64,000 nt of DNA from Argyresthia goedartella (Eukaryota > Arthropoda > Insecta > Lepidoptera > Argyresthiidae). The notes below the pieces were generated by a model that had not been told where the DNA came from, did not search any database, and saw only the letters and a list, made by a program, of their open reading frames with translations. Positions 43,529-54,898 of the stretch are shown piece by piece (the first letter of the stretch is position 1; every line of letters starts with the position of its first letter). Location of the stretch: positions 23,244,552-23,308,551 of the forward strand of contig OX463832.1 of assembly GCA_949825045.1 (NCBI GenBank). The letters run 5' to 3'. Made by a program: the position numbers and the translations under genes.

Positions 43529-43760
43529 ATTCATCAAGTCGATATTAGCACCCGGCTGAAGTGGGCGCAATCCAGCGCGTTTGGCTAAAAATGCTTCTCT
43601 AGCGCCATTATAGTCCATCAATAACTCATCTTCGACACGAAACGGACAATGAGCTACCAATAAGCTATAATAGTACGCTTCAGGATCGGAAGCGGCGGTA
43701 TAGTATCTGGTTCTTAAGATAGCACTCTTCCTACGCCGTTTCATACATACATCCGTCCCA
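43529..43760 (-). pseudogene. Helitron coding, between Rep and helicase
   Basis: The minus strand reads YYYSLLVAHCPFRVEDELLM and GAREAFLAKR, the segment that precedes the helicase in Helitron polyproteins. It joins in frame to the block ending at 33430 if LINE-A is left out. Residues downstream in the 43370-43744 frame belong to LINE-A. Confidence 0.7.
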
Positions 43761-43799
43761 TCCGATTTAACAAAGTTATGGTTGGAGCTGATTCCTCTT

Positions 43800-44126
43800 C
43801 TAGGGTCTCGTAGGCGTCGTCATCGCCATTTTCGTCATCACCGAAGGAAGCCGAAGATACAGGTTCATAAGTAACAGCAACATATGGCCATGGGGGCTAC
43901 CTCGGAGCTGAAATTCAATTCTCCACCAGTAGTCCTCAACATTGCGCCCTAACAATGGATGGGTGGACTCTGCTTTTAAGAGTCTTAGCAGAGCATTCAG
44001 ACGGTACATGAATTGTCGAGACATGGTTACCGGATATGTCTCCACTAATCTGACCTTTTCCTCAAAAGTGAGGTCCTCAACGTTGGCATTCGGCCTGCCG
44101 TCAGCGACCAGTAATGCATGCAACAT
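43800..44126 (-). pseudogene. Helitron Rep (Helitron_like_N) with HUH-type box, truncated
   Basis: The frame reads LTFEEKVRLVETYPVTMSRQ, WWRIEFQLRGSPHGHMLL. PHGH is the two-His metal-binding box of HUH Rep nucleases (usual RG.PH.H). Directly after it the sequence runs into acidic DDENGDDDAYET. The expected region of about 150 residues with the catalytic tyrosines is absent, so the nuclease could not cleave. The upstream block is in a different frame. Confidence 0.72.
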
Positions 44127-44178
44127 ATCGGGCCAATTAAGATCATTGCATGATAGTCTAAGATACCAGTGAGCTCTA

Positions 44179-45634
44179 CTACAGTAATTCTACTACTGAG
44201 AGTGCATAAAATAGGTATTCTGTGGTTTGGAAACGTTGGTCATTACCCATAACTCGCGCTTGAAAGTAATCAAGCGGTGTAATTTTTAGGGGCCTTTCCT
44301 CGTTTAGTCCGTTCTTCCCATCTGGAAATAATTTAACCCAAGCAAGCTCTTCTGCCCTACGCTCTAGAAGAACGCTGACTGGGGGTGCTGTTTTACGGGT
44401 TATTTCTCGTATTGGTATGGCGCCATCATCATTAACATTTTGACTTATTACATCGGCAATGTCTGGTACTGGAACATCAATAGGCATTAAAAGAGTTGTG
44501 CTTATGCCAAAGTCATCAGATCCTGGGAAATTAGCCATATTAAATTGTTCTTCCAGTCTTTCCGAATTCACATGTGATGAATCTAACTCACGATCCAGCA
44601 ATTAATTACTTTGTCCTACCAATTCTGACTTTACGGTGGTAAGAGAGAATTGAATATCTTTTCTCGGTCTTACACCAAGTACGAAATGCAAGTGCTTAGA
44701 AAGTGCATCTATTGTCGGGAAAATCATAACCATTGCTCGACCAGCACTGGGAGCAATGCGGCCTTTTGGACCACGGGAGTGTGAGTCAAAAAGGTAGAAT
44801 TTACCCATTTGCGCTATCACTGCCACTGAAATTTCATTGCAAGTAACAATGCAGGATGTCACTTCTGGCCTCTGCAACAAATTTTCAAGTCCAGCCTTGA
44901 TACTTCCAAAATATCCACTGAGTACGTTTCCAGAACTATTAACTAAACCTACTGCAGCGTCTACTCCGATATCTAAGGTGTATCTTTTTTTGGGCAATTG
45001 TTACTATAGGCAACAACTCATCAGTGGCTAGGTATTCCGGCTGAATATCTAGATTTTCAAGGCAAATTTTATAATATTTGTCCCCAAATATCAGCACCCG
45101 GTCAATATCGGAGGATTTCCAGCCTTGCAATGGATTTGATGAGGCATAGGCGATTGCTGCTGTTGCATTGGCCGTGCACTGCTTGCCTGTACTTGTAGAA
45201 CAAAAAATATCACTACCTTGATGGAACGACCCTCTGAGTATAAACAGAAGCGGAGATGAGTTCGGTATTTCCTGGTAATGATTTTCGTTCTCAATAGTTG
45301 CAGGCACTTCCGTTGGTACTTCCACAATATTTTGATTGATTTCGTAATTCAAATGATTTAAATTTATTATGACATTGGCATATAAATGATTCAAAGCATC
45401 TCTTATGTTTTTCATGTTGACTTCATACTGCTTTGTTGAGTCAACGTTATCCAGTTTTTCCACTACAATTGTTAAACCTGCTTGCTGATAAGACAACGGC
45501 AACTGCTCAGCTAGTTCTTCAACCTGTTGCGCAAATAAAACGGCCTGACCCTTGAACCCTTTCTGCCCAAAACGGCCGCCCAATTTCACAACTTTTAAGA
45601 AAGGTCTTATCCGTGAAATTAATCGAAGCTCCAT
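44179..45634 (-). pseudogene. Helitron protease-like and DUF6570-like blocks
   Basis: The 5' block reads LRLISRIRPFLKVVKLGGRF with GQKGFKGQAVLFAQ, typical of the DUF6570 region before Helitron Rep. ILRGSFHQGSDIF, GKQCTANATAAIAY and FYLFDSHSRGP follow, suggesting a papain-fold cysteine protease (Cys and Asp/His boxes). ELAWVKLFPDGKNGLNEERP and PLDYFQARVMGNDQRF then start Helitron_like_N. A frameshift lies in an A7 run near 44990 and an in-frame TAA at 44602. The Helitron context is clear; the protease call rests on motif spacing. Confidence 0.65.
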
Positions 45635-45698
45635 TTCACGAGAGTTTTCAGTTCATCTGGAATTGGCGCCACATTCATATTGTTCCAGTATGCGGTAG

Positions 45699-46513
45699 TT
45701 AGCACCTTGTTTTTATAAGACTGGTATGACATCTGTTGCATACCACAAAACCTTCTGGGCAATCATCTGGCAGTACATGGCATTGCGCTTTATACATTTG
45801 CTTTGTCTGGTTTTTAAACTTTATTTGAGTACAAATGTGGCACTGTTGATCCGCCACCTTTGATATTGCATGAAGAAACTGACTAGAATCAGTAGTAAAC
45901 AATTCTCTTTGACGACCATATGCACGTCTAGATACAGATTGCATATTATGCAATCTTACCTCCCGCGATGTAGGAGATTCGGCATCTCTGATCTGGGAGG
46001 CATGTTCACTCATAACTGCTAGTCGCAACTCATGAGATTGTGGGGATTCTAAGTCCCTAGCCTCAGCTGCATGATCTTTCATCATGGAAAGTCGCATGTC
46101 CCGTGAATGCGGGAATTCTAGGTCTCTGACCGCAGCAGCATGAGCTCTCTTTATGGCGAGCCGCATCTCACGGGAATGCATGGATTCTAGGTCCCTGATC
46201 TCAGCAGCATGAGCTCTCTTCATGGCGAGCCGCATCTCACGGGAATGCGGGGATTCTAGGTCCCTGACCTCTGCAGCATGACCTCTCATCATGGAGAGTC
46301 GCATCTCACGTGAATCCGGTGACTCTGCTGATCTTATTCTTCTGGCACGTTCACGCATTGATGTTAGCCTTTTTTCTCTGGATAAAGATTCTTCACGTGC
46401 ACGTGCGTTAGAAGCATGCTCTTTCAAATTCTTCAGTCTAGAGACTCGTGCCTCTGACGACTCTTGTTTACGTAGCGCAGATTTTTTTTACTTTTCTTTG
46501 AAAGTGGCATTTT
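45699..46513 (-). pseudogene. Helitron N-terminal repeats and Cys-rich domain
   Basis: Six or seven tandem units of about 23 residues (consensus SPHSREMRLAMKRAHAAEIR then DLE) form a charged, helical, coiled-coil-like rod. It ends in a Cys/His-rich segment (QCHICTQIKFKNQTKQ ... CHVLPDDCPEGFVVCNRCH). Arg/Glu repeats followed by this Cys box are common at the N-terminus of insect Helitron proteins. The probable start Met is at 46513, with a 1-nt frameshift in an A8 run near 46485. Confidence 0.65.
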
Positions 46514-47397
46514 TAATGTAATTACGTATAGGTATGTATACTTTTGTATTTATATACTATTGTTTTGAGAAAATTGTGAGTGTATTTTTAAGGAAGGTAG
46601 TATAAGGAAGAAGTATAACTATTTAGGCAAATTATCCGCTTGCGCGTTTTAACTTGATCTGAACTCCATCTATCGGTATTAAGTGGAACTTAACAATGTA
46701 TAGGACCAGTTTATAAGTTAAGATCGATTGATATTTCTTAATATACTTACGTTAGTGCAATACTGTCTGAGAACTAAGTGGGGTACATTAAATTTCGCAT
46801 CGTATGACAACTTCAAAGCAAGAATCTGTCAAGCCGGCTAGGCTGCTAAACGTGCTAAACATTTGAATTTGTCAAAAAAAATGCGTTTCTTGTATGGGAG
46901 CCACCCTTGTATATTAAATTTATTCTAAAACAATTATTAATTTTTGTAGCATATGTCCAACGAAATAATCTGTGAATATTTCAAGCGTCTACCTGTTGTC
47001 GTCAATAATTTAGAGAAAATAATAAAAATGTACAATTTTTTTTTTTATTATTTTATTATTTATTATTATTTTTTATTTATTGTTTTTAGTATTTGTTGTT
47101 ATAGCGGCAACATAAACACATCATCTGTGAAAATTTCAACTCTCTAGCTATCATAGTTCATGAGTACCAAACATTTACCTAACTAAACAGAGTTTTTCAT
47201 GGCCGCTAGAGGGCGCCACATCAGATCTACATAGCCTATGTCACCCGTAGAATTATTACAAATCTATTGACACCTCATTTACTAAAATCGGTTCAGTAGT
47301 TTAGGCGCTACGAGTGGACATACATACATACCCACCCACATACATACATTAACTGCCAAAATCATTACCCTTCCTTTTGGCGGTCGCCGTAGTCGGG
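46514..47397. other. Unassigned stretch with dispersed-repeat debris
   Basis: A T/A low-complexity tract (47030-47090) is followed by AGCGGCAACATAAACACATC and GAAAATTTCAACTCTCTAGC, the reverse-oriented middle of the repeat at 53493-53885. A segment with AAATCGGTTCAGTAGTTTAG and CATACATACATA, also repeat-like, comes next. No gene was seen. Confidence 0.45.
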
Positions 47398-47520
47398 TAA
47401 AAAGAAGTTTGGTGATCATTTATCCAAACTCAATTTGGTGGTCGTTTACTAATTCTGGCGGTCGTTTCGAATTTATTGGTAGTAAAATAGGTGCGTTTTT
47501 GGTGATCGTTAAAACATAAG
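47398..47520 (+). repeat. Family M right-end fragment
   Basis: AAAAAGAAGTTTGGTGATCA, CAATTTGGTGGTCGTTTAC and TTCTGGCGGTCGTTTCGAA are subterminal repeats. They match, in opposite orientation, the piece at 50165-50290 down to GGTAGTAAAATAGGTGCG. Confidence 0.7.
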
Positions 47521-47896
47521 CCTAAATCAAATAATCGACTATTAGATGGAAACAAATAGTCAATAAAAACATTTAAAGTCACCTGGTTTTACAATATTAG
47601 ATGCCAAGTATTTTTTTTTTAGTAGCCAACCTATAATAAAATTTTTCTTGTATATATTTTTTGTTTCTTTGATTTCGCTGCCATTTTTTTAATACTAATG
47701 TAGCGAATTTTTGAGGTTTCTCAAAATTTATTGGTGCAAAAATATTAATATTAATACGCAGCCACTTTATTATATTATATGCCTAGTAAAAGTTGCTGTT
47801 TTATATTTTAGCTGCCCGGAAAATAGTAAGGCAAAAATTAATGCTGCAAATTATATGTTTTGGCTTGTGGAAGCTCCATAGAGCAAAGGCTATTTA

Positions 47897-49187
47897 CATA
47901 GTCAGGTCATAAGTTCTGTCACATGTGCAATATGAGATAATTTAGACATGTTTATTATTTATGTAAACATTTATATAGCAAACTGAACTTAATAAAACAT
48001 AGATTCTTATGGTAATAAAGTTTATTCAAAATGACCCCCGCGATTTTGAATACAGGCCTTTATTCTGCGCGGCCAGTCGTCTATCGCAGCACGAACGAGG
48101 TCCATGTCAATATCGGCGGCTGCCTTAATCAAGGATGCCTTGAGTGACTCCAAATCAGGATGAGGCTTTCAGCAGGCCTTTTCCTCCAAGTGTTGCCATA
48201 TCTTGTAATCTAACGGACTCAAATCTGGACTGGAGGAGGGTCAGTCTTCGTGCCGGATGAAGGCGATTTCACGCGCCGCCAGCCAGTCTTGTATGCTTTT
48301 CGCTCTATGAGCTGGCGCAGAATCTTGTTGGAATACCCAGTGCCTGTTATTAAACATGGTATGAGAAACAGGTTCCACAAGGTTCTTGAGGACTGTATTT
48401 TGATACACAACTGCATTCGTTTTTACGCCTTTCTCACAAAAATGTACCTCAGTTAAGCCCCAATAAGAGACTCCCAACCAAACCATGAGCGAGGATGGAA
48501 AATGACCTCGTTGGACACGCGGAATACGGTTGCTCGCTTCTTCACTGCTGTGTGCGTACACCTTATCATTTTGTTTGTTGTAGCTCTCTTCCACGGTGAA
48601 AATTTTTTCATCCGAAAAAAGAATTTCCCGATGCTTTTTTCCCGCGTACCGCTTCAACAAAGCGCGGCATCTCTTCAGTCTCAGGTCCATTAAACGAGCG
48701 TCCAAACGATGTCCTGTTTTTCTTCGATATGCCCTAAGCCCTAAGTCTTCATTTAACACCCTTTTCACCGTGGTCCGGTTTAACAGTTTCTGCTTACGTA
48801 TGGGATTTCTTTGAATTCGCGCCTTCACAGCTTTTATCACTGCTGGAGTCCTAACAGAGCGATGGCCACCACTTCTTGACCTGTCATCTACACTAGAGTC
48901 TTCATTGTATCGTTTTATGGTACGATAAACGAATCTTTTGGTTATATTCAAATTTTTCAGTAAGTCGAAAATCTGAATTGGCGCGTAACCGCAACGATGC
49001 GACGCAATAACTGCGACACGGTCTTCTTTAAGTGTCCATTCCATATTTAAAAATGAGGAAAATTCTAAAAAGTACACATTTTTATTTTCATGAAAAATTC
49101 GAAATTCGATTTCAATAAACTTTTTTGTGGCCAGCGTTCTAAATTCAAAAGTTTTTATTGTGTGACAGAACTTATGACCTGACTGTG
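47897..49187 (-). mobile_element. DD37D (maT-like) mariner, full-length
   Basis: Terminal inverted repeats CAYAGTCAGGTCATAAGTTC continue TGTCACA at both ends (47897 and 49187). TA dinucleotides flank both sides (47895-47896 and 49188-49189). The element is 1291 bp with a single transposase frame on the minus strand, the standard mariner layout. Confidence 0.9.
48022..49044 (-). pseudogene. Mariner transposase with two nonsense codons
   Basis: 340 codons from MEWTLKEDR. The HTH region has YAPIQIFDLLKNLNIT and RSGGHRSVRTP. Catalytic residues lie in FSDEKIF, FQQDSAPAHRA and SSPDLSPLD; by my count 37 residues separate the last two Asp, the maT class. TGA stops occur at 48241-48243, where DWP is expected (TGG to TGA), and at 48169-48171. 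Otherwise the frame is whole to the stop at 48022. The frame upstream of 49044 is open by chance. Confidence 0.88.
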
Positions 49188-49289
49188 TATGTATACTAAA
49201 AATAGGGTTGTGTGCTAGGCACAACCCAGGGGAATCCCAAAATTAATTGCGAAATAATGTCACTATAGTGCTAAATAACTTATTTTAAC

Positions 49290-50150
49290 CTTCTGACGGT
49301 GGTCTATAAGATAAGAACGAATCAATCCTAGCGCCCCTTAACCTAGTACGATTAAATTTTCAAGCAGAATTGGCCGGGTAACAGTATCGATAGCGTTAGG
49401 TAGATCCAGGAAAACGCCGGCACCTTCCTCTCTAGTTTTGAACTGACGAAGTTCGTCAGATTCAGCACAGCATCCTCGGTGGACCTGCCGCTGCGAAATC
49501 CATACTGGTTCCCGGACAACAGCTTGAATTATTCAAGGTAGGTTAATAACCTCTTATTTACAACCATCTTGATAATCTTAGACACCCCACTGAGTAGTGA
49601 GATGGGCCTGTAATTAGCTGCTATTATTGGGTATCCAGCCTTGTGTATAAGAAAAACGTTTGCTATTTTGAGACAATCTGGCATTGTGCTAGTCGAGAGG
49701 CTCAAGTTGCAAATGATGAGACTGCCAAGATATTTTTACCCTGCTTCAACAAATCATTGGTAACGTTATCCCATACCGGTGCCGAGGTCGTCTTCAAACT
49801 ACTTATAATTTTCCCGATTTCAAAGTTTTTTTATTTTATTAGAAGGACTTTATTCATTACAATTGAGTTTTACTAGACCTTAAAGGTCTTCTTCAGTCTT
49901 ATTCAAACGGTCAGTATTTTATTTGCAAGATCGTGTCCTATTGTAGAAAACTAGTTAATGACCTGGTTAATATAATTGGGTTGTTCGCGGAATTCAGTAA
50001 GTCTGAGCTTTTGTTCTTGCCAGTTTCGAGGTCACAAACACGTTTACCTACTTTTCAAGTTTTCTGAGCTATCTTTAGATTTTTCAAGTACGTTATTAAA
50101 ATGTAACTAGCAGTCCGTGGCGCGGCTTCCAACGCGTTTTTCGTATTCTC
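49290..50150 (-). pseudogene. LINE endonuclease-to-RT fragment
   Basis: The minus strand encodes, over several broken frames, ITGPISLLSGVSKIIKM-like, LLSGNQYGFRSGRSTEDAVL and GAGVFLDLPNAIDTV, the RT finger and palm boxes of a Jockey/CR1-like LINE. It also covers the preceding linker. The palm motif reads LDLPNAID instead of L.LSKAFD. It is too decayed to find ends. Confidence 0.6.
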
Positions 50151-50363
50151 ATAGTACCCCATTATAAAACGGCTTGTGTTTAAACGATTACCAAAAACGC
50201 ACCTATTTTACTACCAATAAATTCGAAATGACTGCCAGAATGGATAAATGTCCACCAAATTGTGTTTGGATCACCAAACTTCTTTTTATGTTTTGTGTAC
50301 TTAAGTTTATATTTTAAGTATTTTTGTTGTTCTTACATGTTCAACCTAACACGAAGGATAAAG

Positions 50364-53351
50364 TAAGTAAGTAAGTAAGTTTATTCATGTAGGCACTTTG
50401 TGGGTAGCATCCCATACTAGAAAAATCCGTATCATGGGACACAGCGTAAGGTTACATCGTGCCTATTTAGGTAATATCTAATCTAACATGCATAAGATAA
50501 AGTTAAACATCAGAATAAAACATAAAAAAAAAAAAAAACGATACAATTTTGTCGCACTTTGATCTCTAAGTAATTGCCAAAAGAAGATTCTCAACAGATT
50601 CATATTTTGCAGTTATTAGCCAATTTTTTAACTGATTTTTATGTATTTTACCTCGTTCATTTATTTCTAGTGCAATTAGTTTACTTATCTTGTTGTAAAG
50701 GTATGGTTGTAGATACCAAAAGAAACCCCTAGCAAACATGGTTCTGGTTATGGGTACATCAAGTCTAAAATTACGTTTATTGTTGCTATAATATGACGAG
50801 CTTAGGACAATTCGTGACATTATTGAATGAATGAAAAGTTTTCTTATGCTTAGCAACTTACTTTCGTAATAAAGAACATCCGTACTATACCTAATGGGTT
50901 TCTTAAACATCACTTTTAATACTATACGCTGTGCTCTTTCCAGGCGGAGCAGGTACGATTTTGCGGCGCCCCCCCACGCACTAATACAATATCTTAAAAT
51001 GCTTTCACATAGAGAATAGTACACAGAATACAGGGTGTATATGTCCAATATATTTCTTAGTTTTTTTCAGAATGTACACCAATTTTCTGACTCGACCTGA
51101 AGTAGTTTTTATGTGGGGTGCCCAGTTTAATCTATTATCTACAATCACACCCAAATATTTTAAACACGTAACCTCCTCGAGACATAGACAATTACAGGCT
51201 GCAAGTCTGTCACCACACATATGTAATTTAATAGTAAGCTCTCTTGGCGGGTCACTATGAGCTGTTTTGGCAAAGCTGATGTATTTGTTTTTTTTAGTAT
51301 TCAAGCTCAGCAAGTTTTTGGCCAGCCATTCACCTATAATCGCCATGCCATATTCTGCTTTGCTGTAGGTCTCTTGCCATGTTACTCCTGTGAAAACAGC
51401 AACTGTATCATCAGCGAAAGATATGATGTGTCCATTGGCAGATCTCTCAAGTTCAACTAAATCATTTATATAAACTAGAAACAAGATGGGGCCAAGAACA
51501 CTACCTTGTGGCACTCCAAACTTAACCGTAGAAAATTTGCTAAGGTGTGAGTCAAGCTTGACAGCTTGCTTCCTATCGTGCAGGTAGCATTTCAGCAAAC
51601 TCAACGCCAGACCTCTGACACCAATATTTTCTAGTTTATACAATAGTAGTGGAATTGAAGCGGTGTCAAAGGCCTTGGTTAGGTCTAAAAATACTGCTAA
51701 AGTATGTTGGCCATGGTCAAGGTGTCTACTGATAAACTCTACAAGATCATCCAAGGCATGGTTAGTGGACTTAGACTGGCGGAAACCAAATTGTTTAGAG
51801 CTCAACAGACATTTAGTCTCCAAGAAATCTACAAGGCGTTTCTTAATTACTTTTTCTAAAACCTTTGACAATGTTGGTAGTAGAGCAATCGGTCTATAAT
51901 TGCTGACATCTTGATTGCCACTTTTGTGCAGTGGTATGACAACAGCCCTCTTGTATGCTTCTGGGAATACTCCTTGACTTAGGCTACAGTTACATAGGTA
52001 AGTAAGTGGTTCCTGAATGTAAGATTTGTTTTTTTTTTTAAAAATTCATTGGGTATATTATCCCATCCTGCAGATTTTGTACTTTTGAGCGAACTGATTA
52101 CCTGTGAAATTTCCTTGGTATCAACCGAAGTAAGAAAGAGTGAATCAACAGATGATTTAAATTGATTATTTGTTCTAATTAACGATTCCCCATCGGTCTG
52201 TAGTCTTTCCAGTATTTTATTAGCTAAATTTTCCCCTACATTTATGAAGTATTCATTTATCTTATTAACATCATCAGGAGGGTTTGTTGATAAAAGAGCG
52301 TTTGCTGATGTAGTTTTTGTTGTCTTAATGTCTGCTGCTGCTTTTATAATAGACCATGTTTTTCTATGATCACCGGCATATTTTGAAAGTTTTTGACCAT
52401 AGTATAGTTCTCGGGCTGTATTTGTTGCTAATTTACATGTGTTTCTGTAACGTTTATATTGAGTTTGAAGTTCTGTATTGTGTTTGTATTTACGGGCATC
52501 TTTGTGCATCAAATCTCTTTTTATAATTGCTTTGACCAGCGCTTTAGTAATCCACGGTTTTGCAATTTTGTATTTATGTGATTGTGTTTTTGTTTCGGTA
52601 TTATTTTCTATTATTTTTTTAAGTACATTTATAAATTTTGATGTTGCTTCGTTAACGTCGGTAATTTGTGTAAATGAAAGCCAATCGTAGCCTTGTAGCG
52701 TCTTTGTTACGTTATCATAATTAATTGTACTAATAGTAGTTTTTTGTTGCTTTTTGTGTGATCTCTGAGTAAACTTTATTTGACAAAGAATTTGTGCATG
52801 ATCTGTGACGTCGCTGTCTACAGTAATATTGAAAATCTGGTTGGGACTCTTAGCTATTACATGATCGAGACACGCCGATAATCTAGTGGGAATGCGAGAT
52901 GTGGGGAACATATGATTATTAGCCAGCATGCCTTCATATTTCATAGCAGTGGTGTCTTCTTCGTCATCGTCGTTTCCAAGAGCAATGTTCACATTAATAT
53001 CACCAATTAGGAAAATATTTCTAAAGTCTTTTACTAGCTGGAGTTCCCCATTCAGTGAATCAATGAAGCTATCATCTGCAGATGTTGATGGCGAGCCAAG
53101 ATTGCAATGTGAGTGTCGATCGATAACAATAGAGCGTTTGAGTTTGATATGTTTAGTTCCTTTACCTTTACGTTTAGGCTGTTCTTGGCATAAATTATAA
53201 CGCCGTCACTCCTTTGCTTATGTATTGTGGATTTGTATAGTGTATAACCATCAATACTTCTATCGCTATATGATTTGGTATGCAACCAACACTCGGACAT
53301 AACAATTACATCTGCAGAGACAGCCAAGCGTTTTTGAAATACCAAAAAGTC
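50364..53351 (-). mobile_element. LINE-C: 5'-truncated Jockey/CR1-like retrotransposon
   Basis: A minus-strand LINE of 2988 bp inserted in family M with a 6-bp duplication ATAAAG. The 3' end lies at the left, with a CTTAC tail repeat. Coding runs from the endonuclease (VIVMSECWLHTKSYSDRSID) to the RT C-terminus, with frameshifts between 53052/52992, 51979/51871 and 51048/51005. Confidence 0.82.
50566..53345 (-). pseudogene. LINE-C endonuclease-RT coding, frameshifted
   Basis: In order: endonuclease start (SECWLHTKSY...), endonuclease end (SACLDHVIAKSPN, TDHAQILCQI), linker (KPWITKALVKAIIKRD), then RT: QFGFRQSKSTNHALDD, FLDLTKAFDTAS, GVPQGSVLGPILFLVYINDL, FADDTV and CLKYLGVIVDNRLNWAPHI. The C-terminal frame 50566-51048 has ESILRYCISAWGG. 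The FADD site is intact, but at least three frameshifts separate the blocks. Two endonuclease pieces overlap in different frames near 53000. Confidence 0.8.
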
Positions 53352-53492
53352 ATAAAGGGGGCTTCGCTTCGCTCACCCCCTTTACCCTTCACCTTTTTGC
53401 AACTTTTGGTGTTCATTTATCCATTTTGGGTTGGAAAAAAATATTTTGGTGATCATTATATTTGTTGCCATAAAAAACTATTCGTTTTTTAG

Positions 53493-53885
53493 GGTTCCGT
53501 ACCCAACGGGTAAGAACGGAACCATATTACTAAGACTTCGCTGTCCGTCCGTCTGTCACCAGGCTGTATCTCAAGAACCTAGCTAGCTAGAGAGTTGAAA
53601 TTTTCACAGATTATGTATTTCTGTTGCCGCTATAACAACAAATACTAAAAAACAGGATAAAAGAAATATTTAAGGGGGCTCCCATACAACAATTCTCACA
53701 TACAAACTTATGGATGCACCTGGTTACGTACATGGAGTGTGAAAGTAACCGCACCAATAACTTTGTAAACAATATTTTGCTGTGTAAAATCCAAACTATT
53801 CACTCCACACCATCGCTTCCAATGAACGGTGGTATGGAACCCTTCGTGCGCGATTTAGACTCGCACTTGACCGGTTTTTATTTTA
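53493..53885 (+). repeat. Dispersed repeat, GGGTTCCGTACCC type
   Basis: It begins TTTTTAGGGTTCCGTACCCA, with GTCCGTCCGTCTGTCACCAG, GAGTTGAAATTTTCACAGAT and GCCGCTATAACAACAAATAC, and ends GACTCGCACTTGACCGGTTT. This wording recurs in many lepidopteran genomes (recollection, not searched here). Its middle part is found inverted near 47100-47160. The start GGGTTCC also appears near 54875. Confidence 0.6.
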
Positions 53886-54239
53886 TAACCTGCATAAGTT
53901 TCTGAAATCCATATCGACAATATCGGCTCGTTGTTAAGCATAATCCGCATCAGACCTCAGATTAACGACACTCTTTGCTTACAAACTTTATGCATCGCAC
54001 TGTCAAACAACTAATAAAGAGGTTGAATATAGTAAATGAATTAATTAACGACGAAGGAGTTTGAGTGATGCTAGAACTATGGCTTACAACGCCTACATTT
54101 TTCGATTTTTGGCCCTTTTTTTTGAGTTTTTCGTAATTTTATTTTTATCTAGGCTTGAGGATAATAAAGTAAAATAAGAATTAAACAAACCAATCCGGCC
54201 ATTTTAGAGATTGATTAAGACTTACGTATAGCGATTCAT
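53886..54239. other. Unassigned stretch
   Basis: Nothing recognised. Confidence 0.4.
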
Positions 54240-54880
54240 TTTATAAGTATAGACTTAGATTTGTCTCTCTTTTGGATGCACTTTAGAAGCCCCGAGGTAA
54301 TCCAAGGCTTTGAAATGACTTCTTGGCTGCGCGACGCGTATGGCTTTGTGTTTAACAGTGGCTTTATTAATTATTACGGCATTAATCACAATTGTATTTA
54401 AGTAAAGAGTATCCCAGTTCACCACACACAAGTCACTAACCACTTTGTCTATGTCAACTTTAGTGTATTCTGTTTTGTTCTGCTTGGTAGGGTATTTCTC
54501 AATTCCAATTAAAATTGTGTCATGCTCTGTAACATTTGTTGGACATACAACGACACGTACATACTTACGTTTTTTCTTGACGATGACATGATCTAGACAG
54601 TTAGAGAGTCTCGCGTAGGTAAGCGATGACCTGGCAAGTAGCCATGGTGTTGGGTCATATCAAGATAGTCTTCTGAGCGATTGTCCATCGAAAACTCCGT
54701 TAAGGAATTATTTTGCGGTGTGGTTATTAGACTTTCAAGATATAGACAATGCCAAGCTTCGTTTCTTCTTTCGTTTGGACTGTGAACTATATATATATTG
54801 CAAAAATGTGAACTCCCTTTTGATTTCAATTTGAAGACAGCTTACGTCTCTGAGTGGAGGTTTTTCATTTTTTAGGGTTC
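54240..54880 (-). pseudogene. LINE endonuclease C-terminal fragment
   Basis: The minus strand reads, over shifted frames, FCNIYIVHSPNERRNEAWHC, TEFSMDNRSEDYLD and SLTYARLSNCLDHVIVKKKR, then VNWDTLYLNTIVINAVI. This matches the last part of an APE endonuclease and the linker to RT (compare CLDHVIAKSP in LINE-C). No RT is present. Confidence 0.62.
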
Positions 54881-54898
54881 CATACCTTAAAATAAAAA

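Larger units (their letters stand above)
31793..46513 (-). mobile_element. Broken autonomous-type Helitron, hosting nested elements
   Basis: Minus-strand coding blocks line up as an insect Helitron: N-terminal repeats and Cys-rich region, DUF6570-like block, cysteine-protease-like block, Helitron_like_N (HUH) block, then a PIF1-type helicase. LINE-A (33431-43528) splits it between the Rep-side and helicase-side coding. Removing LINE-A brings the flanking codons into one frame, with no evident target duplication. The 5'-TC and 3'-CTRR ends could not be located. Several frameshifts, stops and an internal deletion in Rep make it non-functional. Confidence 0.8.
50165..53480 (-). mobile_element. 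Family M element, split by LINE-C
   Basis: The right part (50165-50363) and left part (53352-53480) join to the same order as the 11745-12030 copy, read on the minus strand. The interruption is 50364-53351, flanked by ATAAAG at 50358-50363 and 53352-53357. The GC hairpin GGGGGCTTCGCTTCGCTCAC then CCCC lies just inside the right junction. Confidence 0.75.
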
